DNA from: Cohnella fermenti
GTDB taxonomy: Bacteria > Bacillota > Bacilli > Paenibacillales > Paenibacillaceae
Direction of reading: 5' to 3'
DNA: 64,000 bases
Assembly (NCBI RefSeq): GCF_004801405.1
Contig: NZ_SSOB01000014.1
Span: 113,409-177,408, forward strand
Part shown: one piece after another, positions 33,853 to 44,016 of the stretch
Numbering within the stretch: position 1 is the first letter of the stretch
How the letters are laid out: each line of letters opens with the position of its first letter
Notes under the pieces: generated by a model
Told to the model about the DNA's origin: nothing
What the model saw: only the letters and a program-made list of their open reading frames with translations
Database searches by the model: none
Made by a program: the position numbers and the translations under genes

Positions 33853-36276
33853 ATGGAACTGGCTTATGATCGGCCGGCTCGGACATGGACCGAGGCGCTG
33901 CCTGTCGGCAATGGCCGGCTTGGCGGCATGGTGTTCGGAGGAATCGACAGGGAGCTTATCTCCCTGAACGAGGATACGCTGTGGTCGGGTTATCCGCGTG
34001 ACTGGAACAACCCTCGTGCGCTTGAAGCGCTGGCCGAGGTTCGCCGAGCCGTTCTGGAGGAACGCTACGAGGACGCGGAGCGGCTAAGCAAGGCGGGCAT
34101 GATGGGGCCGTACACCCAGGCGTACATGCCGCTGGGGGATTGGCATATCCGCTTCCATCACGGCCACTTCGCCGACGGCTATCGGCGCTCGCTTGATCTG
34201 GAGAAGGCTTGCGCGAATACCTCTTATGAGATTGGCGGCGTTGCCTACACCCGCGAGTTGTTCGCATCGGGCCCCGATCAGGCGCTTGTTTGCCGTCTGG
34301 TCAGCAGCAAGCCGGGCATGCTCGATCTGACCGCATGGCTGGACAGCCCGCTGCGGTCGACGACAGTCTGGAGCGACGGAACGCAGGAGGAAGCGTATTA
34401 TGCGGTGCGGGGCGATTGCCCCAGCGAGGTCAGTCCCGATTATACATTCGATCCGGTGCCGATCAAGTACGACCCTGAATCGGCAAGCCGCACTGTCTCC
34501 TTCGAAGGCAGATTGGCATGCCGGGCCGATTCGGGAGCCGAAGTGAGCGTCAATCATACGGGCATTCGGATTCGGGGGGCGACGGAGGTGCTATTCGGCT
34601 TCACTGCCGGAACGAGCTTCGCCGGCTTCGACCGGATGCCCGACAGCGAATCGTTTCCACCGGGAGAGCTCGCGGCAAGCCGTCTTCGGGAGGCGCTGGC
34701 GAAGCCGTACCCGGAGCTGAAGCGGCGGCACGAGCGAGAGTATCGGGCGTTGTTCGACCGCTTCAGCCTCCGATTGGGACCTGTGCCGTCCGACGATCGA
34801 AGGAGAGCGACGACAGACGAGCGGCTTTGGAAGCACGGGGCGGAGGATGCGGAGCTTGTCGCGCTGTTCGTGCAATACGGCAGGTATCTGCTCCTGTCGT
34901 CCTCGCGTCCGGGAACGCAGCCTGCCAATCTGCAGGGCATCTGGAATCAGCACGTTCGTCCGATCTGGAGCTGCAATTATACGCTTAACATCAACCTGCA
35001 GATGAATTATTGGCTGGCGGAGCCGACGAACCTGAGCGAATGCCACGAGCCGCTGCTGCAATTCGTGGAGGATCTGTCCGTTACCGGAGAGGAGACAGCG
35101 CGAATTCATTATGGCTGTCAGGGGTGGGCGGCACACCACAATTCGGACGTGTGGCGGCAATCCGCTCCTCCCGGCAATTACGGGGACGGCAATCCGTTAT
35201 GGGCGAATTGGCCGATGGGCGGGGTGTGGCTCTGCGCGCATCTGTGGGAGCATTACTTGTTCACGGGAGACGAGGAGTTCTTGCGAACCAGGGCGTATCC
35301 GGTGCTGCGGCAAGCCGCCCTGTTCTGCCTCGATTGGCTGACGCCGGACGGGCGGGGGATGTATCGGACCAACCCCTCCACCTCGCCGGAGCACCGCTTC
35401 CGGCTGCCTGACGGAAGGACGCCGGCGCTTACGGTATCCTCCACCATGGACATCAGCCTCATTCGCGAATTGTTTGTTCATTGCGTGGACGCGGCCGAGC
35501 TTCTTGGTCTGTCGGAACCGCTTCTGCCACTGCTGCGAGCAAGGCTGACTGAATTGCCGGCCGCGAAGATCGGGAGCCGCGGGAACGTTCAGGAGTGGTT
35601 CCATGACTTCGAAGACGAAGACGAGGAGCACCGGCACGTCTCGCACTTATACGATCTGTATCCCGGTTCAGCCTGGGGCCGGAATCGGCATGCTCATCTG
35701 TACGAAGCGGCAAGGCGGAGCATGGAGCTGCGGGGCGATGGAGGAACCGGGTGGAGCCTGGCTTGGAAAATCGCGCTAAGAGCGAGGCTTCGCGAAGGGA
35801 ATCGAGCCTATGCGCTCATTCGCAGACTGCTCTCCCCGGTTGAAGACGACGGGGTCATGGACTTCACCAGGGGAGGGGTCTACGCGAATCTGTTCGACGC
35901 GCATCCGCCGTTCCAGATTGACGGCAACTTCGGAGCGGCCGCCGGCATCGTCGAACTGCTGCTTCAATCGCACGAAGGGACAATCGAACTGCTCCCCGCC
36001 TTGCCTGACGCCTGGCCGGAGGGCGAGCTCGCAGGGGCGAAGGCGAGAGGCGGCTTTACCGTCGATATCGAGTGGGAGCAAGGGAGACTGAAGCGAGCCT
36101 TCCTTCTATCATCGGCAGATCGGCTGCTGCGGGTTGCGGCCGGGCAGCCGTTCCGGCTGCTGTGCGCCCGTTCTGGCTCGACGCTGACGGCCGAGCCGGC
36201 AACCGAGCAGACGATTGAGACGAAGAAAGGCTTGCTTTACGAAGTCAGACCGGAGGCGGAAATTCAGGAGCAATAA
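33853..36276 (+). CDS. Glycoside hydrolase family 95 (alpha-L-fucosidase type)
   Basis: An 807-residue GH95 protein, the family of inverting 1,2-alpha-L-fucosidases (some members are galactosidases). Visible: WTEALPVGNGRLGGMVFGG at the N-terminus, NLQGIWNQ, the YTLNINLQMNYW motif (Asn 379, Asn 381, activating residues), SPEHRF (Glu 513, general acid) and QIDGNFG (Asp 690). No signal peptide. Start 33853 is chosen for AGGAGG at 33838-33843; ATG 33832 is in frame but lacks such a site, and the open frame further upstream overlaps the oxidoreductase gene in another frame. Only 23 bases separate it from that gene. Confidence 0.92.
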   Translation: MELAYDRPARTWTEALPVGNGRLGGMVFGGIDRELISLNEDTLWSGYPRDWNNPRALEALAEVRRAVLEERYEDAERLSKAGMMGPYTQAYMPLGDWHIRFHHGHFADGYRRSLDLEKACANTSYEIGGVAYTRELFASGPDQALVCRLVSSKPGMLDLTAWLDSPLRSTTVWSDGTQEEAYYAVRGDCPSEVSPDYTFDPVPIKYDPESASRTVSFEGRLACRADSGAEVSVNHTGIRIRGATEVLFGFTAGTSFAGFDRMPDSESFPPGELAASRLREALAKPYPELKRRHEREYRALFDRFSLRLGPVPSDDRRRATTDERLWKHGAEDAELVALFVQYGRYLLLSSSRPGTQPANLQGIWNQHVRPIWSCNYTLNINLQMNYWLAEPTNLSECHEPLLQFVEDLSVTGEETARIHYGCQGWAAHHNSDVWRQSAPPGNYGDGNPLWANWPMGGVWLCAHLWEHYLFTGDEEFLRTRAYPVLRQAALFCLDWLTPDGRGMYRTNPSTSPEHRFRLPDGRTPALTVSSTMDISLIRELFVHCVDAAELLGLSEPLLPLLRARLTELPAAKIGSRGNVQEWFHDFEDEDEEHRHVSHLYDLYPGSAWGRNRHAHLYEAARRSMELRGDGGTGWSLAWKIALRARLREGNRAYALIRRLLSPVEDDGVMDFTRGGVYANLFDAHPPFQIDGNFGAAAGIVELLLQSHEGTIELLPALPDAWPEGELAGAKARGGFTVDIEWEQGRLKRAFLLSSADRLLRVAAGQPFRLLCARSGSTLTAEPATEQTIETKKGLLYEVRPEAEIQEQ

Positions 36277-36325
36277 AGCTTGACTGGCCTTCCTCTGCTC
36301 TGCATGAGCTGAATGCTCGCCATCG

Positions 36326-36361
36326 GGCTTCTCATTCCACTTCAAGGTGGAGCGAGAAGCC
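36326..36361. terminator. Hairpin at the convergent ends of the GH95 gene and the minus-strand gene
   Basis: GGCTTCTC (36326-36333) pairs with GAGAAGCC (36354-36361), with an inner CCAC/GTGG pairing and a TTCAAG loop. It overlaps the stop codon of the 36332-37954 gene. There is no T-run on either side, so termination is plausible but unproven. Confidence 0.4.
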
Positions 36362-37954
36362 TTCGTCATCTGCGGGCGATATGCGAACCGCATGATCTCC
36401 GAATCGCTGCCTCCATAGACCGGGCGAGCCGAGATGGGGAGCGGCCAACTCCCGGGCCGCGTCGTTCAGCAAATGATCGGTCGGCAGCCAGACGCCTCCT
36501 CCGGCGAAGCGGCGCGGATGGCGAAGCTCCCGAGGCAGCAGCCATTCGCAGGCAATGACATCGGTTCCCAGAGCGGCGAGCTTCACGCAAGCGGACAGTG
36601 TCTCCTCGCTGATATAACTGCCGGTCAGAATAAGGAGAGATGGAGAACCCAGCGCCTCTTCATCGGCGTAGGCGTCGAAGGCAAGTACACTGTTCGCCGG
36701 CTGGAAGAGCGGATGGATCGGCTTGCCGTAGGCCCTATCGGGAACGCCCTCCCGCAGCGGGTAGCGAATGAAGTCAGGGGCGAATTGCAGCGCATGGCGC
36801 GGGAAGTGGAAGCCCGGGATATGCAGGCAGCTTCCATGAAGGGGGATGGCTCCGTGCGTCGCCAGATGCCAGGCATGGAAGACGGATTGGCTGCTCTCCG
36901 CCATCGGCAGCTCCCGAATGCCGTATGGACGTTCGTTCTGGCCATAGTTGCTGTCGTCGGAATGGACAATCGCGATATCGGCGCGTGCCTGCCGATGATC
37001 GTACGGCAACGGGTTCGCGGGTACGTAGTCTTTAACGAATTGCCGCCACTCTTCACCGAACTCGGTCGCCTCCGGCTTCCCGGCTTCGTTCATTCGCAGA
37101 AGTCCGTCGACATTCTCCGTGAATAGGTGAGAAGGTCCCATATGATAACCGAGACGCAGCGCGGAAGCGAATTCGGCGGGCGAATGGCCAGGGAAGCCGG
37201 GGACCCGCGTCAACCACGGTCCCGTGTCCGGGCCCCACAGATCGGCGCAGACCCAGAGGCCCTTATGATACTGCTTCGCCGCTCCTAGCGCGGTTCCGAG
37301 CTGGAGAGCATGGAACGATTCCTTCATGATCTTGGGCGTAGGCGTCATGCCGGCTCGGGCGTGACTGTGGAACAGAGTCGGGAATACTTGCTCGGCCAGA
37401 ACGGGAAGCTCGCCGGCATTAGCCTTCCGGAGCGAAGCCAGACACTTCGATACCTGATCTGTGAACCGCTCGTTCGCTTCTCTTAAGGTAGTCGCTTGCA
37501 ATCGGCCCCAATGCGGAAGCCAGTCCCGCTTGCGGTATTGGCTTGCATTGATCTGAAGATGCTCCGGTTCGTCGTATAATAGAGCTTCCAGCACACCGCT
37601 CCGAAGAAGCGGCTCAAGAGCCTCACGGGGAATGTCGTAGCGGTTGGTCTCATCCGCCCACGGACCGTTGATATTGCCGTATTCGTTGCCGATCACAAGT
37701 CCGAGACCCGTTCGTCGGCAGTCTTCAATTAATTCGGGCAGCTCCCGCATGTCAGGGAACAAGTGATGCACATAAAATTCGGCGCCAAGCTCCTTAAGCG
37801 CCGATGTATACGCTCCTGGGGCGATGTCCGGCTCCTGGGCGGGAATCATTCGTCCGGTGCCGGTTCGCATAACGGTCATTGAAGCTTCCGCATTCCAGGG
37901 ATCGTTCCAGGCCAACACGGGGCCTTGTATGCCGAACCGAGGCTGACGGATCAT
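36332..37954 (-). CDS. Unrecognised TIM-barrel-like protein, candidate glycoside hydrolase
   Basis: A 540-residue cytoplasmic protein (no signal peptide) that I cannot place in a named family. The first ~300 residues alternate helices and strands as in a TIM barrel, and three strand ends carry acidic residues in settings typical of glycosidases: LVIGNEYGNINGP, EALLYDEPEH and HLFTENVDGLL. Residues ~330-540 look like a separate alpha/beta domain (ARADIAIVHSDD, SPSLLILTGSYISEETLSACVKLAALGTDVIA) reminiscent of the amidotransferase-like trimerisation domain of GH42 beta-galactosidases. GGAGGAG precedes the ATG on the minus strand. It converges on the GH95 gene, so a role in the same glycan pathway is likely. 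The GH reading is inference. Confidence 0.7.
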   Translation of the reverse strand: MIRQPRFGIQGPVLAWNDPWNAEASMTVMRTGTGRMIPAQEPDIAPGAYTSALKELGAEFYVHHLFPDMRELPELIEDCRRTGLGLVIGNEYGNINGPWADETNRYDIPREALEPLLRSGVLEALLYDEPEHLQINASQYRKRDWLPHWGRLQATTLREANERFTDQVSKCLASLRKANAGELPVLAEQVFPTLFHSHARAGMTPTPKIMKESFHALQLGTALGAAKQYHKGLWVCADLWGPDTGPWLTRVPGFPGHSPAEFASALRLGYHMGPSHLFTENVDGLLRMNEAGKPEATEFGEEWRQFVKDYVPANPLPYDHRQARADIAIVHSDDSNYGQNERPYGIRELPMAESSQSVFHAWHLATHGAIPLHGSCLHIPGFHFPRHALQFAPDFIRYPLREGVPDRAYGKPIHPLFQPANSVLAFDAYADEEALGSPSLLILTGSYISEETLSACVKLAALGTDVIACEWLLPRELRHPRRFAGGGVWLPTDHLLNDAARELAAPHLGSPGLWRQRFGDHAVRISPADDEGFSLHLEVE

Positions 37955-38058
37955 TCGATCTCCTCCATTCGTTCGAGATACAGCAATCGTAGCACGAAGA
38001 AGTCGGAGATTCCTGCTCGGCAGGACGTCTATTTAGGAAGGTTTGTCCGGGCTTATGC

Positions 38059-38727
38059 TCAGGAAGTGATCTTCTCCGGTTCCGGATAATCGACGCCGAG
38101 CGTATCGACGGTTACCTTCTTCATGACGGGTGCGGTGACCGGCTTGGACAGCTCGCCATATCCGTTGTCCACGGTAGGCTGCTTCGACAGTTCTTCCACG
38201 ACGTCCAATCCTTCCGTTACCTTGCCGAAGGCGGCATACAGCGTATCGAGCGAATCGACCGTGCTGACCATAATGAAGAATTGGGACCCGGCGCTGTCCG
38301 GGGAGGTCGAACGGGCCATCGACAGAACCCCCGGTTCGTGAAGCAGCTTGTTTGTGACGCCGTTGTTCGCGAATTCTCCCTTGATCGAGTAGCCGGGACC
38401 GCCGGTGCCGTTGCCGTCGGGATCGCCGCCCTGGATCATGAAGCCGGCATATAATCGATGGAACGTTAATCCGTCATAAAAACCTTTTTGGACCAGGGAG
38501 ATGAAGTTGTTGACGGTGATCGGGGCGACTTCCGGATAAAGCTCCGCCTTGATGATCTTGCCGCTGTCCATCTCGATGGTTACGACCGGGTGACTGGCGT
38601 TCGGATCGACGCTGCCGCTCGGGGCGCCAGCCTTCTTATTATCGTTGCCGCACCCCGCGAGGAGGACGGAGATCAGGGCGATCGCAGCGAGCAGAAGCGG
38701 GATTGACTTGCGCGAATGAGAGTGCAT
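38059..38727 (-). CDS. Peptidyl-prolyl cis-trans isomerase, cyclophilin type, lipoprotein
   Basis: About 222 residues from ATG 38727, with a signal peptide ending in lipobox LLAGC, a short linker and a cyclophilin domain. The active-site segments FHRLYAGFMIQGGDP (Arg, Phe, Gln) and MARSTSPDSAGSQFFI are intact. It helps fold exported proteins at the membrane-wall interface. AGGAGG lies 11 bases upstream of ATG 38727; the frame to 38790 has no signal peptide at its start. It is divergent from the ribosomal cluster. Confidence 0.92.
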   Translation of the reverse strand: MHSHSRKSIPLLLAAIALISVLLAGCGNDNKKAGAPSGSVDPNASHPVVTIEMDSGKIIKAELYPEVAPITVNNFISLVQKGFYDGLTFHRLYAGFMIQGGDPDGNGTGGPGYSIKGEFANNGVTNKLLHEPGVLSMARSTSPDSAGSQFFIMVSTVDSLDTLYAAFGKVTEGLDVVEELSKQPTVDNGYGELSKPVTAPVMKKVTVDTLGVDYPEPEKITS

Positions 38728-38974
38728 GAATGGGGAAGGCCTCCTTATAATGATCACGCCGAAGACGTTATCTTGTTCAACCTGAATCATAGCATAAGTG
38801 AGGCGGCAATATCCATTGTTCGGATCGGTGCGGAAGGGGGCCGGAGCGGGACGGGAGCGGTGCCGAAGGAACCGGTCTGAACGTGTTTCTTCTATATAAT
38901 ATGTGTTGGGACTAGCATGCCCGATGACGAACGGAACGATCTCCGGCGGCTGTCATGAAAACATTAAAAATTTG

Positions 38975-39003
38975 TTGCAATTGCCTGGGCAGATCGCTAT
39001 AAT
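38975..39003 (+). promoter_or_regulatory. Promoter of the S10-spc-alpha cluster
   Basis: TTGCAA (38975-38980) and a perfect TATAAT (38998-39003) with a 17-base spacer lie about 150 bases before rpsJ. In B. subtilis, too, the S10 cluster is transcribed from promoters just upstream of rpsJ. A second TATAAT at 38895-38900 lacks a matching -35. Confidence 0.85.
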
Positions 39004-39035
39004 AGTGAATGTTGGTCTGTGACTGTGCGATGATG

Positions 39036-39105
39036 CGAGAGGTTGCCGACACACCCGGCCCCTTTGCCATAGGGTGGCTAGAGGGAGCTCGTCGGGTTAT
39101 TCTCG
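39036..39105 (+). ncRNA. Structured leader of rpsJ
   Basis: Nested pairings can be read directly: CGAGA (39036-39040) with TCTCG (39101-39105), CCGAC (39046-39050) with GTCGG (39091-39095), and an inner CCC (39060-39062)/GGG (39072-39074) hairpin. The element lies between the cluster promoter and the rpsJ ribosome binding site, as expected of an autoregulatory r-protein leader. Which protein binds is not known to me. Confidence 0.6.
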
Positions 39106-39139
39106 TGGAGTATGTCCGATTCCAAAATTGGGCGAATGA

Positions 39140-39463
<324 letters not shown>

Positions 39464-39505
39464 TAGTTATCAACAGATCATTGGTAAAGGAAAAGAGGTG
39501 TCAAC

Positions 39506-40126
39506 ATGAAAGGAATCTTGGGACGTAAGATCGGAATGACTCAAGTGTTCGCCGCCGACGGAAGCGTCGTGCCGGTCACTGTAGTCGAAGCGACTCCGAA
39601 CGTTGTTCTGCAGGTTAAGACTGCCGAGAACGACGGATACGAAGCGGCTCAATTGGGCTTCGCCGACAAGCGCGAGAAGCTCTCCAACAAGCCGGCTATC
39701 GGTCACGCTAAGAAAGCCAACACTGGCCCCAAGCGCTTCATTCGCGAAATCAGCGGTTCGCAAGACCTCGAGGTCGGTGCGGAAGTCAAAGTTGACGTAT
39801 TTGCTGAGGGAGAGTTTGTTGACGTTACGGGGATTTCCAAGGGTAAGGGTACGGCAGGCGCCATCAAGCGTTGGGGCTTCCAACGCGGCAAGATGACGCA
39901 CGGTTCGAAGTACCACCGCGGCAACGGCTCGCTCGCAACGATTCGCGACGCCAACCGCGTGCCGAAGGGCAAGAAGATGCACGGCCGTCTCGGTTCCGAG
40001 ACGATCACGGTTCAGAACCTGGAGATCGTCAAGGTAGATACCGAACGCAATGTGCTTCTGATCAAGGGCTCCGTTCCTGGCGCTCGCAACAGCTACCTCA
40101 AAGTCCGCGCAGCGGTCAAGAAATAA
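39506..40126 (+). CDS. rplC: 50S ribosomal protein L3
   Basis: Full-length L3 (206 residues; [15 protein letters not shown]; the loop reaching the peptidyl transferase centre is [18 protein letters not shown]). An early assembly protein of the 50S subunit. AAGAGGTG precedes the ATG. 42 bases after rpsJ. Confidence 0.99.
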   Translation: MKGILGRKIGMTQVFAADGSVVPVTVVEATPNVVLQVKTAENDGYEAAQLGFADKREKLSNKPAIGHAKKANTGPKRFIREISGSQDLEVGAEVKVDVFAEGEFVDVTGISKGKGTAGAIKRWGFQRGKMTHGSKYHRGNGSLATIRDANRVPKGKKMHGRLGSETITVQNLEIVKVDTERNVLLIKGSVPGARNSYLKVRAAVKK

Positions 40127-40155
40127 GAACTGTTCAAGAAAGGAGGACCACTCTC

Positions 40156-40779
40156 ATGCCAAAAGTTTCTGTATACAACGTAAGCGGCAGCCAAGTAGGC
40201 GAGCTTGAACTGGCGGAGAACATCTTCGGCGTCAACCCGAATACTCATGTTCTGCACAGCGCAATCGTTCTGCAACAAGCTTCCGTACGTCAAGGTACGC
40301 ACAAGACCAAGGGCCGTTCCGAAGTTCGCGGCGGCGGTCGCAAACCGTGGAAGCAGAAGGGTACCGGCCGCGCTCGTCAGGGCTCGATCCGTTCCCCGCA
40401 ATGGAAGGGCGGCGGTATCGTCTTCGGACCGACTCCGCGCAGCTACGGCTTCAAGCTTCCTCGCAAGGTTCGCCGTCTGGCGATCAAGTCGGCGCTGTCG
40501 AGCAAGGTTATCGGGAACGAGATCATCGTTCTGGATCAACTGAGCCTCGCAACTCCGAAGACGAAGGAGTTTGCAGCAATCCTGAATAACCTCAAGGTCG
40601 AGCGTAAGGCTCTGGTCGTAACGGCCGACTACGAGGACAATGTGGCGCTGTCCGCACGCAACATTCCTGGAGTGAAGTTCGTCTCCGCAACGGGAATCAA
40701 CGTGCTCGACATCATGGTGCATGATAAGCTTATCATCACCAAGGATGCGGTCGCCAAAGTCGAGGAGGTGTTCGCGTAA
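40156..40779 (+). CDS. rplD: 50S ribosomal protein L4
   Basis: L4 of 207 residues. The tunnel-lining loop [21 protein letters not shown] is intact. ATG 40156 follows AAAGGAGGACC; a longer open frame from 39871 is an overlap with rplC in another frame. In enterobacteria L4 represses its own operon; whether that holds here is unknown. Confidence 0.98.
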   Translation: MPKVSVYNVSGSQVGELELAENIFGVNPNTHVLHSAIVLQQASVRQGTHKTKGRSEVRGGGRKPWKQKGTGRARQGSIRSPQWKGGGIVFGPTPRSYGFKLPRKVRRLAIKSALSSKVIGNEIIVLDQLSLATPKTKEFAAILNNLKVERKALVVTADYEDNVALSARNIPGVKFVSATGINVLDIMVHDKLIITKDAVAKVEEVFA

Positions 40780-41072
40780 TGAAAAACCCTCGCGATATTA
40801 TCAAGCGTCCGGTCATTACCGAGCGCACGAGTGAGTTCATCGAACAACTGAAGTACGTGTTCGAAGTGGATCTCAGAGCCAACAAAACCGAAATCAAGCT
40901 TGCCATTGAAGCCATCTTCGGCGTCAAGGTTGCAAGCGTCAATACGCTTCGTATGCCTGCCAAGCCGCGCCGCTACGGACGCCACTCCGGCTACACGTCG
41001 GAATGGAAGAAAGCGATCGTGCAATTGGCCGAAGGCAGCAAGCCGCTCGAATTCTTCGAAGCATCGGTATAA
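40779..41072 (+). CDS. rplW: 50S ribosomal protein L23
   Basis: L23 of 97 residues ([50 protein letters not shown]). It lies at the tunnel exit and docks trigger factor and SRP. Start and rplD stop share one base (TAATG), with GGAGG inside rplD, so translation is coupled. Confidence 0.98.
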   Translation: MKNPRDIIKRPVITERTSEFIEQLKYVFEVDLRANKTEIKLAIEAIFGVKVASVNTLRMPAKPRRYGRHSGYTSEWKKAIVQLAEGSKPLEFFEASV

Positions 41073-41101
41073 CCAGTCTCTAAGGTAAGGAGGGAAACCA
41101 A

Positions 41102-41929
41102 GTGGCAATTAAAAAGTTTAAGCCGACATCGCCAAGCCGTCGTCAAATGACGATGTCTACTTTTGAAGAAGTAACGACTTCTACACCCGAGAAATCGCTT
41201 CTCGCGCCTCTGTCCAAGCGCGGCGGACGCAACCACCAAGGCAAGATCACGGTTCGTCACCAAGGCGGCGGTCATAAGCGCAAGTATCGGATTATCGACT
41301 TCAAGCGTACCAAGGACGGCGTTCCTGGACGCGTTGCTTCGATCGAATACGATCCGAACCGTACTTCTTACATCGCTCTGATCAACTACCTGGACGGAGA
41401 GAAGCGCTACATCATCGCTCCTAAGGGCCTGAAGGTTGGCGACGAGATCGTATCCGGCGCCGAGGCCGACATCAAGGTTGGCAACGCGCTTCCGCTGGAG
41501 AACATTCCGGTCGGTACGGTTATCCACAACATCGAGCTGAAGCCGGGCAAGGGCGGACAACTGGTTCGCGCAGCCGGCACGGAAGCTCAATTGCTCGGTA
41601 AGGAAGAGCACTATGTAACGATCCGTCTGACTTCCGGCGAAATCCGCAAGATCCTGAAGCAATGCCGCGCTACGGTCGGCTCCGTCGGCAACCCAGACCA
41701 CGAGCTGATCAACATCGGTAAAGCAGGACGCAATCGCAACCTGGGCAAGCGCCCGGTCGTTCGCGGTGTCGTCATGAACCCGGTGGATCACCCGCACGGT
41801 GGTGGCGAAGGCCGCGCTCCGATCGGCCGCAAGTCCCCGATGTCTCCTTGGGGCAAGCCGACGCTCGGTTACAAGACCCGCAAGAAGAAGAAGGCCTCGA
41901 GCCAATATATCGTACGTCGTCGCAAGTAA
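41102..41929 (+). CDS. rplB: 50S ribosomal protein L2
   Basis: L2 of 275 residues with a GTG start after AAGGAGGGAAACCAA. The C-terminal [17 protein letters not shown] segment near the peptidyl transferase centre is conserved, including its key His. Needed for subunit association. Confidence 0.99.
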   Translation: MAIKKFKPTSPSRRQMTMSTFEEVTTSTPEKSLLAPLSKRGGRNHQGKITVRHQGGGHKRKYRIIDFKRTKDGVPGRVASIEYDPNRTSYIALINYLDGEKRYIIAPKGLKVGDEIVSGAEADIKVGNALPLENIPVGTVIHNIELKPGKGGQLVRAAGTEAQLLGKEEHYVTIRLTSGEIRKILKQCRATVGSVGNPDHELINIGKAGRNRNLGKRPVVRGVVMNPVDHPHGGGEGRAPIGRKSPMSPWGKPTLGYKTRKKKKASSQYIVRRRK

Positions 41930-41992
41930 GGGCCGTACGCCGGGTGGCGATAACGGCCTACCCTCACAATCGGTTGAAGGGAGGATTTTACC

Positions 41993-42274
41993 ATGGGTCG
42001 CAGCTTGAAGAAGGGGCCTTTCGTGGACGACTACCTGTTCAAGAAGGTAGAAGTGCTTAACGAAGGCAGCAAGAAAGTCGTAATTAAGACGTGGTCCCGC
42101 CGCTCGACGATTTTCCCGCAGTTCGTCGGACACACGTTCGCTGTATACGACGGCCGCAAGCATGTTCCGGTCTACGTGACGGAAGACATGGTCGGTCATA
42201 AGCTCGGTGAGTTCGCTCCAACGCGTACGTACAAGGGACACACCGACGACGATAAGAAGACGGGCAAGCGCTAA
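41993..42274 (+). CDS. rpsS: 30S ribosomal protein S19
   Basis: S19 of 93 residues ([43 protein letters not shown]). A head protein that partners S13. GAAGGGAGG precedes the ATG. Confidence 0.98.
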   Translation: MGRSLKKGPFVDDYLFKKVEVLNEGSKKVVIKTWSRRSTIFPQFVGHTFAVYDGRKHVPVYVTEDMVGHKLGEFAPTRTYKGHTDDDKKTGKR

Positions 42275-42327
42275 TAGCGTCTGTGTCCGGCAACTCGTGC
42301 ACGTAACGTAAGAGAGGAGGTACATCG

Positions 42328-42666
42328 ATGTCTCAAGAAGCGAAAGCCGTTGCGAGCAATATTCGCATCCCGGCCCGCAAAGTCAGACTGGTCGTTGACT
42401 TGATCCGCGGCAAGAAGGTTGGCGAAGCGATCGCCATCCTGCGCCACACTCCGCGTTCCGCATCTCCGGTTCTGGAGAAGCTGCTGAACTCTGCTGTGGC
42501 CAACGCTGAGCATAACTACCAACTGGACGTGAATAAGCTGGTGATCTCCCAGGCTTATGTCAATGAAGGCCCAACCATGAAACGGTTCCAGCCTCGTTCC
42601 CAGGGTCGCGCGTTCAGCATCTTCAAGCGGTCCAGTCATATTACGCTGGTCGTATCCGAAAAATAA
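42328..42666 (+). CDS. rplV: 50S ribosomal protein L22
   Basis: L22 of 112 residues ([26 protein letters not shown]; hairpin tip [19 protein letters not shown] lines the exit tunnel and is a macrolide resistance site). AGAGAGGAGG precedes the ATG. Confidence 0.98.
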   Translation: MSQEAKAVASNIRIPARKVRLVVDLIRGKKVGEAIAILRHTPRSASPVLEKLLNSAVANAEHNYQLDVNKLVISQAYVNEGPTMKRFQPRSQGRAFSIFKRSSHITLVVSEK

Positions 42667-42679
42667 GGAGGGACAACGT

Positions 42680-43345
42680 GTGGGTCAAAAAGTAAATCCG
42701 GTCGGTCTTCGCATCGGCGTTATCCGCGATTGGGAATCCAAGTGGTACGCTGACAAGGACTTCGGCACCCTTCTGATGGAGGATGTCAAAATCCGCGAAT
42801 TCCTCAAAAATAAGCTGAAGGACGCCTCGGTATCGCGCTTCGAAATCGAACGCGCAGCCAACCGCGTCAACGTTACCATTCACACCGCCAAGCCGGGCAT
42901 GGTTATCGGCAAGGGCGGCGCGGAAGTGGAAGTTATCCGCGGCCAGCTCACGAAGCTGACGGGCGGCAAGAAGGTTCACATCAACATCTCCGAGATCAAG
43001 AATCCGGAGCTGGACGCTATCCTCGTAGCAGAGGGCATCGCTCAACAATTGGAACGCCGTACTTCGTTCCGCCGTGCGATGAAGCAAGCGATCCAACGCA
43101 CTCTGCGCCAAGGCGCGAAGGGCATCAAGACGTCGGTTAGCGGTCGCCTCGGCGGCGCCGAAATCGCACGTACGGAAGGCTACAGCGAAGGAACGGTTCC
43201 GCTGCATACGCTGCGTGCCGACATCGACTACGGAACGGCTGAAGCGCACACGACCTACGGTCGCATCGGCGTCAAGGTTTGGATCTACCGCGGCGAAGTC
43301 CTTCCGGCCAAGAAGAAGAGAGTCGCTCAGGAAGGAGGCAACTGA
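42680..43345 (+). CDS. rpsC: 30S ribosomal protein S3
   Basis: S3 of 221 residues with a GTG start 13 bases after rplV (AAGGAGGG just before). KH-domain [17 protein letters not shown] is visible. It is part of the mRNA entry channel. Confidence 0.98.
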   Translation: MGQKVNPVGLRIGVIRDWESKWYADKDFGTLLMEDVKIREFLKNKLKDASVSRFEIERAANRVNVTIHTAKPGMVIGKGGAEVEVIRGQLTKLTGGKKVHINISEIKNPELDAILVAEGIAQQLERRTSFRRAMKQAIQRTLRQGAKGIKTSVSGRLGGAEIARTEGYSEGTVPLHTLRADIDYGTAEAHTTYGRIGVKVWIYRGEVLPAKKKRVAQEGGN

Positions 43346-43347
43346 TC

Positions 43348-43785
43348 ATGTTGGTCCCTAAACGCGTCAAACACCGCAAGCAGCACCGCGGGAAGATGAA
43401 GGGCCGCGCCAAAGGCGGCACGGAAGTAAGCTTCGGCGAATTCGGCCTTCAAGCTCAAGAGCCTTCTTGGGTAACGAACCGCCAGATCGAAGCCGCTCGT
43501 ATTGCCATGACTCGTTACATCAAGCGTGGCGGTAAGGTATGGATCAAGGTATTCCCAGATAAGCCGATCACCCAGAAGCCTCTTGAAGTCCGGATGGGTA
43601 GCGGTAAAGGTAACGTCGAGAAGTGGGTAGCCGTTGTAAAGCCGGGCAAGGTTATGTTCGAGCTGGCAGGCGTATCCGAGGAAGTTGCACGTGAAGCGAT
43701 GCGTCTTGCAGCCAACAAGCTGCCAATCAAGACGAAGTTTGTGAAACGTGAAGAACTGGGTGGTGAAGCGAATGAAGGGCAGTGA
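43348..43785 (+). CDS. rplP: 50S ribosomal protein L16
   Basis: L16 of 145 residues ([24 protein letters not shown]). Start ATG 43348 lies 2 bases after rpsC, whose end carries the GAAGGAGG site; an in-frame upstream extension overlaps rpsC and is not real. Contacts tRNA at the A site. Confidence 0.98.
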   Translation: MLVPKRVKHRKQHRGKMKGRAKGGTEVSFGEFGLQAQEPSWVTNRQIEAARIAMTRYIKRGGKVWIKVFPDKPITQKPLEVRMGSGKGNVEKWVAVVKPGKVMFELAGVSEEVAREAMRLAANKLPIKTKFVKREELGGEANEGQ

Positions 43786-43969
43786 GTTCCGTAACCTGAC
43801 GTCCGTCGAGATCGAGCAGAAGGTCGCCGGCTTTAAGGAAGAACTGTTTAACCTCCGTTTCCAACTGGCAACCGGCCAACTGGACAACCCGCACCGCATC
43901 AGCGAGCTGCGCAAGGAGATTGCCCGGGCCAAAACCATTTTGCGCGAGCGCGAACTCGGCATCGGCTAA
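43772..43969 (+). CDS. rpmC: 50S ribosomal protein L29
   Basis: L29 of 65 residues ([31 protein letters not shown]), overlapping the end of rplP by 14 bases. ATG 43772 is preferred over 43748 because L29 homology begins there. A helical hairpin next to L23 at the tunnel exit. Confidence 0.96.
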   Translation: MKGSEFRNLTSVEIEQKVAGFKEELFNLRFQLATGQLDNPHRISELRKEIARAKTILRERELGIG

Positions 43970-44016
43970 CCCCCGAATAAATACCCCGAAGACGCTTCCG
44001 GGAAGGAGGATTTGCA

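Noticed and set aside
38895..38900. TATAAT as a second S10-cluster promoter
   Set aside because: No acceptable -35 at 16-18 bases upstream and no TG extension.
39871..40155. N-terminal extension of L4
   Set aside because: It is an out-of-frame overlap with rplC; L4 begins at ATG 40156 with a strong site.
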